This document shows, in pieces, positions 25,549 through 34,009 of a stretch of 64,000 nt of DNA (positions are counted from its first letter, which is position 1; every line of letters starts with the position of its first letter). The notes beneath the pieces are model-generated. The model did not search any database. It saw only the letters and a program-made list of their open reading frames with translations, and was not told where the DNA came from. The stretch comes from Dechloromonas sp. (GTDB taxonomy: Bacteria; Pseudomonadota; Gammaproteobacteria; Burkholderiales; Rhodocyclaceae): positions 109,103 through 173,102 of the forward strand of contig JAABQV010000005.1 of assembly GCA_011391255.1 (NCBI GenBank), given 5' to 3'. Made by a program: the position numbers and the translations under genes.

Positions 25549-28458
25549 ATGTCCTCACCGATACATGATCCGATTGCGCCGCCGCTGCCGGACGCTGAGA
25601 CTCAAGTCAAAACAACAACCTGCTACATGTGTGCCTGTCGCTGCGGCATTCGCGTCCATTTGCGCGATGGCGAGGTACGTTACATCGAGGGAAATCCTGA
25701 TCACCCGCTAAATAAAGGCGTGATCTGCGCCAAGGGTGGTTCCGGGATCATGAAACAGTACTCACCGGCGCGCCTGACCAAGCCGCTGTGCCGCAAGGCC
25801 GGCACGGAGCGCGGCGCCAACCAGTTTGAGGAAATTAGCTGGGACGAGACCTTCGACATTCTCGAAAAACGCCTCAGCCACCTGCGCGCCACCGATCCAA
25901 AAAAATTCGCCCTGTTCACTGGTCGCGACCAGATGCAGGCCTTGACCGGCCTTTTCGCCCGTCAGTACGGCACGCCCAATTACGCGGCGCACGGCGGCTT
26001 CTGCTCGGTCAATATGGCGGCCGGGATGATCTACACCATCGGCGGCTCATTCTGGGAATTTGGCGGGCCGGATCTTGAGCGCGCCAACCTGTTCTTCATG
26101 ATTGGTACGGCCGAGGATCATCACTCCAATCCGCTAAAAACCCAGATTGGCGATTTCAAGCGTAACGGCGGGCGCTTTGTCGCGATCAACCCGGTGCGCA
26201 GCGGTTACGCCGCGATTGCTGACGAGTGGATCCCGATCAAGCCGGGTACCGATGGCGCATTGATTCTGGCAATCATCCGCGAAATCATTGCCCTTGGTCT
26301 CTACGACCGCGATTTCCTGGCGCGCTACACGAACTCGGGCCAGTTGGTGAATCAGGATGAGGCGAGCAACGAATTCGGCATGATGCTGCGCAAGCCGGAT
26401 GGCGAGATTCTTAATCCGCTGCGCCCGCACAATTTTTACTGGTGGGATCGCCTGAGCAATCAACCGGTTGCTGATCACGCCAAGGGTGCCGACCCGTCAC
26501 TCTTCGGCAGTTTTGTCATGCCCGATGGAACGCCGGCCAAGCCAGCCTTCCAGTTGCTCAAGGAACGCGTCGCGGAATGCACGCCGGAGTGGGCTGAAGA
26601 GATCACCGGCATTCCCGCCGCAACGATCAAGCGTATCGCCCACGAAATGGGCATCACGGCGCGTGATCGCAAGATTGAACTGCCGATTCCCTGGACTGAC
26701 TGGTGGGGTGAAGAGCATCAGAGCGTCACCGGCAATCCGGTGGCTTTTCACGCCATGCGCGGCTTGGCTGCGCACTCCAACGGCTTCCAGACGATTCGTT
26801 CGCTGGCGATTCTGATGTCTTTGCTCGGCACGATTGATCGTCCCGGTGGGTTCCGCCACAAGGCGCCTTATCCGCGCGCGATTCCGCCGAATGTGCGGCC
26901 GTCGAAAGGCCCCGAGGCTGTGCAGCCGAACACCCCGTTGGGTGGCGCGCCACTTGGCTGGATCGAAACGCCGGATGACCTTTTCGTTGATGCCGAGGGG
27001 CAGCCGGTTCGTATCGACAAGGCGTTCTCCTGGGAACACCCGATGTCCTCGCATGGCATGATGCACAACGTCATCACCAATGCTTGGCGCGGCGACCCTT
27101 ACCCGATTGATACCTTGTTGTTATTCATGGCCAACATGGCGTGGAATTCCAGCATGAACACCAGCGAAGTCCGCAAGATGTTGAGCGACAAAAATGCGGA
27201 CGGTGAGTACAAAATTCCGTTTATTGTTGTTTGCGATGCCTTCCAGTCCGAGACTACCGCCTTCGGCGACCTGATTCTGCCCGATACGACCTATCTTGAA
27301 CGCCATGATTGCATGTCGATTCTTGATCGGCCGATTTCGGAATACGATGGCCCGGTTGATTCGGTGCGGATTCCGGTGCTGCCGCCAACGGGTGATTGCA
27401 AGCCCTTCCAGGAGGTTCTGGTCGAGCTTGCCGGGCGTCTGAAGTTGCCAGCCTTCACCAATGCCGAAGGCGGTCGCAAGTTCAAGAATTATCCGGATTT
27501 CGTGGTCAACTACGAAACTGCGCCCGGTTCCGGGATCGGCTTCCTCGCTGGCTGGCGTGGCAAGGATGGCGAGAAATCCTTGCGCGGCGAGCCCAACCCC
27601 AAGCAGTGGGAAATGTACGAAAAGAACGGCTGTTTCTTCCAGTACCACTTGCCGCCGTCCAGCCAGTACATGCGTAACTGGAACAAGGGCTACATGGATT
27701 GGGCCCAGCAAACCGGCATGCGTCGCGACAACGATCCGATCATCATTCACATCTACTCTGAGTTGCTTCAGGCCTTCCGTCTGGCTGCCGAAGGTAAGCG
27801 TCCGGGCAAGCAGCCGCCGGCTGAGTTGCGTGAACGGGTCGCGACATATTTTGACCCGCTGCCAATCTGGCATGCGCCGCTTGAAGACGCGCAAAGTGAT
27901 TTGACCAACTACCCGTTGAATGCAATCACCCAGCGTCCAATGGCGATGTACCACTCGTGGGATTCGCAGAACGCCTGGCTGCGCCAGATTCACGCTCACA
28001 ACCATTTGCATGTCAATTCCCGCACCGCCAAGGCGGCCGGGATAGAGGACGGCGGCTGGATGTGGGTCGAGTCGCAATGGGGCAAAGTGCGCTGCATGTG
28101 TCGTTATTCGGAAGCGGTCGAGCCAGGTACGGTTTGGACCTGGAACGCGATTGGCAAATCGGCCGGCGCCTGGAATCTGTCCGATGACGCCAATGAGTCG
28201 CAAAAAGGCTTCTTGCTCAATCACCTGATTTCTGAAGAGTTGCCGGCCAATGCTGCGGGCAAGCGCTTCTCCAATTCCGACCCGATTACCGGGCAGGCTG
28301 GTTGGTACGATGTGCGCGTGCGGATTTATCCCGCCGCAGCCGATGAAGAAAAAGTCAGCTCACCGCAATTTGAACCGATGCAGGCCGTGCCGGGCATGGT
28401 TAAAGAGGTGCCGGCCTGGCAAGGCTGGTTTGCTGGAAAGAAAGGAGACGGCCAATGA
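25549..28458 (+). CDS. soeA: Sulfite dehydrogenase (cytoplasmic), molybdopterin subunit SoeA
   Basis: A 969-residue molybdopterin-guanine-dinucleotide oxidoreductase of the PsrA/PhsA/SreA group. An N-terminal [4Fe-4S] motif (TCYMCACRCG then GVICAKG, C-x2-C-x3-C-x27-C) precedes the molybdopterin domains. No Tat signal is present, so it is cytoplasmic, as expected for SoeA, which oxidises sulfite to sulfate. The ATG at 25549 is preferred; the frame extends to a TTG at 25474 that coincides with the predicted transcription start. It overlaps soeB by 4 bp. The neighbouring sqr and dsr genes support the sulfite substrate over polysulfide reduction. Confidence 0.88.
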   Translation: MSSPIHDPIAPPLPDAETQVKTTTCYMCACRCGIRVHLRDGEVRYIEGNPDHPLNKGVICAKGGSGIMKQYSPARLTKPLCRKAGTERGANQFEEISWDETFDILEKRLSHLRATDPKKFALFTGRDQMQALTGLFARQYGTPNYAAHGGFCSVNMAAGMIYTIGGSFWEFGGPDLERANLFFMIGTAEDHHSNPLKTQIGDFKRNGGRFVAINPVRSGYAAIADEWIPIKPGTDGALILAIIREIIALGLYDRDFLARYTNSGQLVNQDEASNEFGMMLRKPDGEILNPLRPHNFYWWDRLSNQPVADHAKGADPSLFGSFVMPDGTPAKPAFQLLKERVAECTPEWAEEITGIPAATIKRIAHEMGITARDRKIELPIPWTDWWGEEHQSVTGNPVAFHAMRGLAAHSNGFQTIRSLAILMSLLGTIDRPGGFRHKAPYPRAIPPNVRPSKGPEAVQPNTPLGGAPLGWIETPDDLFVDAEGQPVRIDKAFSWEHPMSSHGMMHNVITNAWRGDPYPIDTLLLFMANMAWNSSMNTSEVRKMLSDKNADGEYKIPFIVVCDAFQSETTAFGDLILPDTTYLERHDCMSILDRPISEYDGPVDSVRIPVLPPTGDCKPFQEVLVELAGRLKLPAFTNAEGGRKFKNYPDFVVNYETAPGSGIGFLAGWRGKDGEKSLRGEPNPKQWEMYEKNGCFFQYHLPPSSQYMRNWNKGYMDWAQQTGMRRDNDPIIIHIYSELLQAFRLAAEGKRPGKQPPAELRERVATYFDPLPIWHAPLEDAQSDLTNYPLNAITQRPMAMYHSWDSQNAWLRQIHAHNHLHVNSRTAKAAGIEDGGWMWVESQWGKVRCMCRYSEAVEPGTVWTWNAIGKSAGAWNLSDDANESQKGFLLNHLISEELPANAAGKRFSNSDPITGQAGWYDVRVRIYPAAADEEKVSSPQFEPMQAVPGMVKEVPAWQGWFAGKKGDGQ

Positions 28459-29174
28459 CCCAATTGGCGCTCGTTATCGATTTGAATGTTTGCGTTGGTT
28501 GCCATGCCTGCGTGACCAACTGCAAGCAGTGGAACACCTCCGGCGCCGCCGGTTCGCTGTCCGATCTTGACCCGTACGGGGCTGATCCGAACGGGACGTT
28601 TTTCAATCGGGTGCAAACCTTTGAAGTCGGTGAGTACCCCAACACCGAAACCGTCCATTTTCCAAAATCCTGCCTGCATTGCGAGGACCCGCCCTGCGTG
28701 CCGGTCTGCCCGACCGGTGCTTCCTACAAGCGCAAGTCGGACGGCATCGTGCTGGTCGATTACGACAAATGTATTGGCTGCAAATATTGCTCATGGGCTT
28801 GCCCTTACGGTGTTCGCGAGCTGGACGAAAAGCGTCAGGTGATGACCAAGTGCACGCTCTGTGTCGATCGCATCTACGACATGAGCCTGCCCGAAGATCG
28901 CCGCAAGCCATCCTGCGTGCTGGCCTGCCCGCCGGGTGCGCGTCTATTCGGCGATGTCCATGATCCGGAATCGGCGATCTCGATTGCGATCCGCGAGCGG
29001 GGTGGTTATGCGCTGATGCCGGAAGCAGCGACCAAGCCGTCCAACCATTATTTGCCACGGCGCAAGACAACACTGAATTTGCGTGACGACGACCTTTGTC
29101 GCTCTGACAACCCCCACCGGATCGACGGCGCACCGTTTGAGCCGAATCTGCCACCCATTGCCGAAGAGCTCTAA
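28455..29174 (+). CDS. soeB: Sulfite dehydrogenase iron-sulfur subunit SoeB
   Basis: A 239-residue ferredoxin-type electron-transfer subunit with four cysteine clusters: CVGCHACVTNC near the start, CLHCEDPPCVPVCPTGAS, CIGCKYCSWACPYG, and CTLCVDRI with CVLACPPGAR. This gives four [4Fe-4S] centres, as in DmsB/PsrB-type proteins. It has no signal peptide and should act in the cytoplasm with SoeA, passing electrons to SoeC. The start overlaps soeA (ATGA) and soeC begins 2 bases after its stop, so the three are one translation unit. Confidence 0.92.
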   Translation: MTQLALVIDLNVCVGCHACVTNCKQWNTSGAAGSLSDLDPYGADPNGTFFNRVQTFEVGEYPNTETVHFPKSCLHCEDPPCVPVCPTGASYKRKSDGIVLVDYDKCIGCKYCSWACPYGVRELDEKRQVMTKCTLCVDRIYDMSLPEDRRKPSCVLACPPGARLFGDVHDPESAISIAIRERGGYALMPEAATKPSNHYLPRRKTTLNLRDDDLCRSDNPHRIDGAPFEPNLPPIAEEL

Positions 29175-29176
29175 CC

Positions 29177-30079
29177 ATGCATCCTGCGCTATCCGTGCTT
29201 TTTTTGACTACCCTGATCGGCGCTGGTCAGGGTTTGTTTATCGCTCTCTTTCTGCTTGAGTTGCTGGGGGGAAGCTCTTTGAGTTCCGGCTTCTTTGTTG
29301 GAGGCAGTGCGATTGTTGTTGTTCTCTGTGTTCTCGGGCTGATCGCTTCCTTCTTCCATCTCGGACACCCTGAGCGCGCCTGGCGCGCGGCGGCGATGTG
29401 GCGTACTTCGTGGTTGTCGCGCGAGGTTATTGCCTTGCCGGCTTTCATGGGCGTCGCTTTTTTGTACGGTGCCGCTCACTGGAGTGGTGCCGGCTTTACC
29501 CTGGCACTCGGGCTGCTTGGTTCGATTTTGTCGATTGTTCTGTTTGTATGTACGGCGATGATTTATGCGGCAGTCAAGGTCTTGAAAGAGTGGTCGCATC
29601 CCTTGACCGTTGTTAATTTCACCTTGCTCGGCTGTGCTTCGGGTGCCTGCCTGACGACAAGCTACGCCGCATTTTTTGCGCCGGCGCTGGTCGCTCCGTT
29701 GTCACAGGCCACTTTCTCCCTGATCGCGCTATCGCTGGTCACGCGCGGTGCAGCGCTGGTGCGCAATGCCACGCTCAAGCCGACAAGTACCTTGCAGAGC
29801 GCGTTGGGGATTCGCCATCCGCGTATCGTGCAAAAATCGCAGGGAGCGATGGGTGGTTCATTCAATACGCGTGAATTTTTCCATGGCAAGAGCGCCACTT
29901 TTGTTCGCGGTGTTCTGATTACGCTCTTGTTCGCCGGCTTCGTTTTTCCCCTGATTCTGGTGTTGACCGTACCAATGCTTGCTTTCGCCGTGCAATATGC
30001 CGGCTTGTTGGCCGAACGCTGGTATTTCTTCGCCGAGGCGCAGCACCCGCAGAATCTTTATTACCAAACGGTTTCCTGA
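29177..30079 (+). CDS. soeC: Sulfite dehydrogenase membrane anchor SoeC (DmsC/NrfD-like)
   Basis: A 300-residue membrane protein with about eight hydrophobic segments, beginning LSVLFLTTLIGAGQGLFIALFLLELL, of the DmsC type. It anchors the SoeAB dimer to the inside of the cytoplasmic membrane and delivers electrons from sulfite to the quinone pool. The conserved HLGHPERAWRA stretch (about 62-72) is typical of DmsC. Its stop overlaps the start of the TauE-type gene by one base, extending the operon. Confidence 0.9.
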   Translation: MHPALSVLFLTTLIGAGQGLFIALFLLELLGGSSLSSGFFVGGSAIVVVLCVLGLIASFFHLGHPERAWRAAAMWRTSWLSREVIALPAFMGVAFLYGAAHWSGAGFTLALGLLGSILSIVLFVCTAMIYAAVKVLKEWSHPLTVVNFTLLGCASGACLTTSYAAFFAPALVAPLSQATFSLIALSLVTRGAALVRNATLKPTSTLQSALGIRHPRIVQKSQGAMGGSFNTREFFHGKSATFVRGVLITLLFAGFVFPLILVLTVPMLAFAVQYAGLLAERWYFFAEAQHPQNLYYQTVS

Positions 30080-31050
30080 TGTTCGGCAAAGCATTTTCTG
30101 ATTTCGTTGGCTTGCTGAAAGCCAACGCGGTGGTGTTGTGGCTGGCCTTGTCGTTTTGTGCTGCCAGTGCTTACGCCGCTGATGCGATTCCAACACCGAC
30201 AGCGATGCCATGGTGGGTTTTGCCGCTGGGTTTGTTCATCACCAGCTTCCTCTTGGGTATTGTTGCCGTGCCGTCAGGCGTCGGCGGCGGCGTTCTCTTT
30301 GTGCCGATTGTTGGCGGCTTTTTTCCGTTTCACCTTGATTTCGTCCGCGGTGCCGGCTTGCTGGTGGCGTTGGCCAGTGCTTTGGCCGCCGGACCGTCTT
30401 TGTTGCGCGGTGGGCTCGCCGATTTGCGGCTGGCTTTGCCGATGGCGGTGCTCGCCTCGGCCAGTGCAATCGGTGGTGCCATGGTTGGTCTGGCGATTCC
30501 GGCCAATATTGTTCAGATTGCTTTAGGAGGAACGATACTCGGGATTGTCACCTTGATGGCGATGGCCAAGAAATCGGAATTTCCCGAGGTGTCGGCGCCC
30601 GATCGTCTATCGGCCGCCCTTTCGATGAATGGTATTTTTCATGACGCCGCCCGTGGTCAGAATATTAACTGGCAAGTGCATCGTACCGGCAAGGGATTGG
30701 TGCTCTTTCTCTGTATCGGTTTCTTGGCCGGCCTCTTCGGTATGGGCGCCGGTTGGGCCAATGTACCCGTCCTCAATCTGCTGATGGGCGCACCGCTCAA
30801 GGTCTCGGCGGGTACCTCCAGCTTTATCCTGACCCTGGTTGATTCGTCGGCGGCGTGGATCTATCTCAACAAAGGCGCGGTCATGGCGATTGTGACGGTG
30901 CCATCGGTGATTGGAATGATGCTGGGAGCGACGATTGGGGCGCGATTGTTGCACGTGCTCAAGGCATCCGTGGTGCGCAAGATGGTAATCTCGCTCCTGC
31001 TTTTTGCAGGGATTCGCGCATTACTCAAGGGCCTCGGCATCTGGATCTGA
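30079..31050 (+). CDS. TauE/SafE family sulfite exporter
   Basis: A 323-residue membrane protein with about eight hydrophobic segments and the family's two repeated halves: GVGGGVLFVPIVGGFFP in the first, GMGAGWANVPVLNLLMG in the second. TauE/SafE proteins export sulfoacetate, sulfite or related anions. Directly behind soeABC, sulfite export (relief of toxic sulfite) or sulfate efflux is the obvious job, though substrate cannot be read from sequence. An N-terminal hydrophobic stretch with AYAADA may be a signal peptide or the first segment. Confidence 0.87.
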   Translation: MFGKAFSDFVGLLKANAVVLWLALSFCAASAYAADAIPTPTAMPWWVLPLGLFITSFLLGIVAVPSGVGGGVLFVPIVGGFFPFHLDFVRGAGLLVALASALAAGPSLLRGGLADLRLALPMAVLASASAIGGAMVGLAIPANIVQIALGGTILGIVTLMAMAKKSEFPEVSAPDRLSAALSMNGIFHDAARGQNINWQVHRTGKGLVLFLCIGFLAGLFGMGAGWANVPVLNLLMGAPLKVSAGTSSFILTLVDSSAAWIYLNKGAVMAIVTVPSVIGMMLGATIGARLLHVLKASVVRKMVISLLLFAGIRALLKGLGIWI

Positions 31051-31052
31051 TC

Positions 31053-31469
31053 ATGGAAAAAAAAGACAGTCATATTTCGGTCGAGCAGCAGCTTTACGCC
31101 AAGCTTCTGCAATGGGGTTCGCGTTTCGGGCTGGTAATTCTTGTGGCGAGCTTTTTGGGCTACGTCTTTGGTTTGATTCCCGCGCATGTGCCGCTGGATG
31201 AATTGCAGAAAGTCTGGGGTTTGCCGCTCCAGGAATACCTGACCCGCACCAATACTCCGACCGGCTGGAGTTGGCTGCAACTGGCGGGCAAGGGTGACAT
31301 ATCGAATTTTGTCGGCATCGCCATTCTTTGCGCCAGCTCGCTGGTTTGCCTGGTGGCAGTAATCCCTGTTTATGCGAAGCGTGGTGACTGGGTTTTCGTG
31401 ACGCTCTGCATCCTTGCCATTCTTGTGCAAGTTCTCGCTGCCTCCGGCATACTGAACGTCGGGCACTAG
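31053..31469 (+). CDS. Small integral membrane protein (DUF1634-like)
   Basis: A 138-residue protein with three hydrophobic segments (WGSRFGLVILVASFLGYVFGLIP, FVGIAILCASSLVCLVAVIPVY, VFVTLCILAILVQVLAASGIL). Proteins of this kind, often labelled DUF1634, accompany TauE-type exporters, and this gene starts 2 bases after the exporter gene. It may be an accessory subunit. The start at 31053 is the only ATG that leaves the exporter intact. Confidence 0.75.
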   Translation: MEKKDSHISVEQQLYAKLLQWGSRFGLVILVASFLGYVFGLIPAHVPLDELQKVWGLPLQEYLTRTNTPTGWSWLQLAGKGDISNFVGIAILCASSLVCLVAVIPVYAKRGDWVFVTLCILAILVQVLAASGILNVGH

Positions 31470-31477
31470 GAATCAGT

Positions 31478-32302
31478 ATGGTCAATCCTTATCCATTTAG
31501 TCGCGTCCTTCTCGCTACCGAACTTACTGAATTTGACGAGGGCGCGGAGCGCATTGCGTTCGCCATGGCCCAGCGCTGTGGCGTGCCCTTGCGGGTGGTA
31601 GTTCCGGTACTGAGTAATCCCGAGTTTGAGGCCGAAGTACCCGAGCTTGCCTTGCGGGCCGAAGAGGAAGTGGCGCAGCGCATCGGGGAGTTGCGTTCGC
31701 GCGCGGCCGCTGCCGGCGTCGAACTTGATGTCCGCGTTCGCCGTGGTGCTGAAGCACACCCGGAAATCGTTGCCGAGGCGAAGGAAGCGCAATCGGATCT
31801 CATTGTTTTGCGTCGTCGCGGTCGACAGGGTTTTTTGGCCAGAATTTTGGTTGGCGAGATGGTTAGCAAGGTGATTCGCGATGTTTCCTGTAGCGTATTG
31901 CTGGTGCCCCGTGCCGCACAGTTCTGGACACATGGTGTTCTGGCGGCAGTGGGTGATCACAGTCAAAAGCAGAGCATCGCAACAACCGCAGGTCTGATCG
32001 CCAGCATCTGCAATCTGCCGCTCACCGTTTTGAGCGTTGCTGAGAATGAGGCCACGCAAGTGGCTACTCAGAGCATCAATAGCGCTGCCGTCGAAGTGGC
32101 TGCTGTGGCGTCAGCGCAGGTCAAGGGCCAGGTCTTGGTCGGTGAGCCGGTCGAGCAAACGTTAGCCGCTGCCAAAGACATGGATGCTGACCTGATGGTG
32201 ATTGGCCGTCAGCGTTACCACCTGTTCGCGTTCGGCCGCTCAGGGATCATGCAAAACATCGCCGGGTTGGTGGAAATGCCAACGCTGGTGGTGCCAACTT
32301 AG
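31478..32302 (+). CDS. Universal stress protein, tandem UspA domains
   Basis: A 274-residue soluble protein of two UspA-like halves. The first starts YPFSRVLLATELTEFDEGAERIAFAMAQRCGVPLRVVVPV and ends with LIVLRRRGRQGFLARILVGEMVSKVIRDVSCSVLLVPR. The second ends DLMVIGRQRYHLFAFGRSGIMQNIAGLVEMPTLVVPT. The nucleotide-binding glycines of ATP-binding Usp proteins are only partly conserved. It is the last gene of the soe unit (8-base gap), suggesting a stress role tied to sulfite metabolism. Confidence 0.85.
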   Translation: MVNPYPFSRVLLATELTEFDEGAERIAFAMAQRCGVPLRVVVPVLSNPEFEAEVPELALRAEEEVAQRIGELRSRAAAAGVELDVRVRRGAEAHPEIVAEAKEAQSDLIVLRRRGRQGFLARILVGEMVSKVIRDVSCSVLLVPRAAQFWTHGVLAAVGDHSQKQSIATTAGLIASICNLPLTVLSVAENEATQVATQSINSAAVEVAAVASAQVKGQVLVGEPVEQTLAAAKDMDADLMVIGRQRYHLFAFGRSGIMQNIAGLVEMPTLVVPT

Positions 32303-32556
32303 CCATGGAGTTGTTCTGGATTGCGTCGTGCGGCAGTGCGTAGCAATCCAGAGTCGTCATTCAGATAGCAATTTGTGTGACCCAGCGGATTTTCCCGGGG
32401 TGCCCGACCTGCGCTTTGATGGTCACTGCAATTTTGAAGACACCATCTTGAAGTCGTCGCCCCCTCTATAATCTAGTCCTCCGCCACTTCCCCTAATGTC
32501 TCCGGTGTCAAGGATTCCCGGTGGCTTCTGTATTTTAGACCTGGTTAAATCGACGC

Positions 32557-34008
32557 ATGCTGAGCCTTCTGCTGTCCATCCCTCTGTTGGGTGCGCTTTT
32601 GATTGCTGCCGTGCCCGGACGCAGAGCCGGGCTTATTCAGAGCGTCGCGCTAGTGGTCACCGTTTGCGCGCTGGCTTATTCGCTGTTTTTGCTGACGCGA
32701 TTCGACGCCAATAGTGCAGGGATCCAGTTTTTTGAGTCCTATACCTGGAACCCGCGTCTGGGGGCACGGTTTTCCTTCGGGGTCGACGCGTTTTCCTTGC
32801 CTCTTTTACTGCTCACTACACTGCTGACCGTCGTTGTTGTGCTGGCTTCTTGTCGCAAAAAAGAGGGCATGAGGCTGTATTTCTGTTTGTTGCTGATTCT
32901 GGAGTCGGCCATTCTCGGCGTTTTTTCGGCGCGAGACTGGTCGCTTTTCTACGTGTTTTGGGAGTTGACGCTGATTCCCTTGTTTTTCCTGATTGACCGG
33001 CTCGGCGGTTTGCAACGCCAACGGGCGGCGCTCAACTTCGTGCTTTACACACTGGGTGGATCTGTCTTCATGCTGATCGCCCTTCTGTTCATGTACGACG
33101 CCGCACCGGGTAACGGCTTTGACATGGGCGCGATGGCCGAGGCTGCCCGCACTTTGTCGCGCGACAAGCAGCTCGCTATCTTCTTTGGGCTTTTGATTGG
33201 CTTCGGCGTCAAAATGCCGATTTTTTTGTTGCATGGCTGGCTGCGTCTGGCCTACACCGAAGCGCCGATTTTTATTCCGATCATTCTTTCTGGCGTCATG
33301 GCAAAAATGGGCGCCTATGGTTTGTTGCGCGCCAGCGCAGCGCTGCCCGACGCGATGGCCGCGGTGTCCGGGGGGCTGGCTGTTTTTGCCGTGATCGGCA
33401 TGCTGTACGGTGGCGTTCTCGCCTGGCGGCAGCGTGACCTCAAAGCGATGGTGGCCTACTCGTCAATGTCGCACATGGGCGTCGCTCTGCTCGGCATTGC
33501 CACGCTCAACGCTGCCGGATTTTCCGGTGCGGTGATCCAAATGGTCTCGCACGGACTGGTAGCGGGGCTGCTCTTTCTGATTGTCGGGCTGATTCAGGAG
33601 CGGCAGGGGGGGCGCGACTTGCTGGATATTGATGGGCTCGGTCAACGCCGTCCCCGTCTGATGATCTTTTTTGTCCTGGCACTGCTGGCTTCTGTCGGCC
33701 TGCCTGGAACAGCGGGATTCATTGCCGAACTGCATATTCTCATCGGCGGCTTTGCCCGCTGGGGCTTCCTTGCGATGGTGATTGGCCTCTCGGTTCTGCT
33801 GAGTGCCGCCTATGCGCTGCGAACCATCAGTCATCTGATGTCGACCAAGAACCAGTATGCCCTCGCCAGCGATGACATGGCGCGCGGCGAGCTGCTTGCC
33901 GCGAGCGTTCTCGTCGCCATCGTCATTGGCATCGGAACGCTGCCTGGCCCTTTGTTGGCACTGGTCCATGTCTCCGCTGCTCAACTTGCCCAGCGTTTCG
34001 GATACTGA
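32557..34008 (+). CDS. NuoM-like proton-conducting antiporter subunit (Dab cluster, subunit 1)
   Basis: A 483-residue polytopic protein of the complex I NuoM/MrpD antiporter family. Typical features are the Glu in FYVFWELTLIPLFFLI (proton path), Lys in GFGVKMPIFLLHGWLRLAYTEAP and Lys/His in RDLKAMVAYSSMSHMGVALLGIAT. It lies one base upstream of dabA, and with three more antiporter-like genes downstream it probably couples a proton gradient to CO2 capture and not to NADH oxidation: no hydrophilic complex I genes are present. A TATAAT-like -10 lies at 32467-32472. Confidence 0.85.
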   Translation: MLSLLLSIPLLGALLIAAVPGRRAGLIQSVALVVTVCALAYSLFLLTRFDANSAGIQFFESYTWNPRLGARFSFGVDAFSLPLLLLTTLLTVVVVLASCRKKEGMRLYFCLLLILESAILGVFSARDWSLFYVFWELTLIPLFFLIDRLGGLQRQRAALNFVLYTLGGSVFMLIALLFMYDAAPGNGFDMGAMAEAARTLSRDKQLAIFFGLLIGFGVKMPIFLLHGWLRLAYTEAPIFIPIILSGVMAKMGAYGLLRASAALPDAMAAVSGGLAVFAVIGMLYGGVLAWRQRDLKAMVAYSSMSHMGVALLGIATLNAAGFSGAVIQMVSHGLVAGLLFLIVGLIQERQGGRDLLDIDGLGQRRPRLMIFFVLALLASVGLPGTAGFIAELHILIGGFARWGFLAMVIGLSVLLSAAYALRTISHLMSTKNQYALASDDMARGELLAASVLVAIVIGIGTLPGPLLALVHVSAAQLAQRFGY

Positions 34009-34009
34009 C

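Noticed and set aside
27121..28224. 367-codon minus-strand frame within soeA
   Set aside because: Shadow frame of a gene with clear molybdopterin oxidoreductase motifs; no ribosome site or domain.
32434..32472. Full sigma-70 promoter for the Dab cluster
   Set aside because: TATAAT at 32467-32472 is good, but the TTGAAG elements upstream are 13 or 27 bases away, so no proper -35 could be paired with it.
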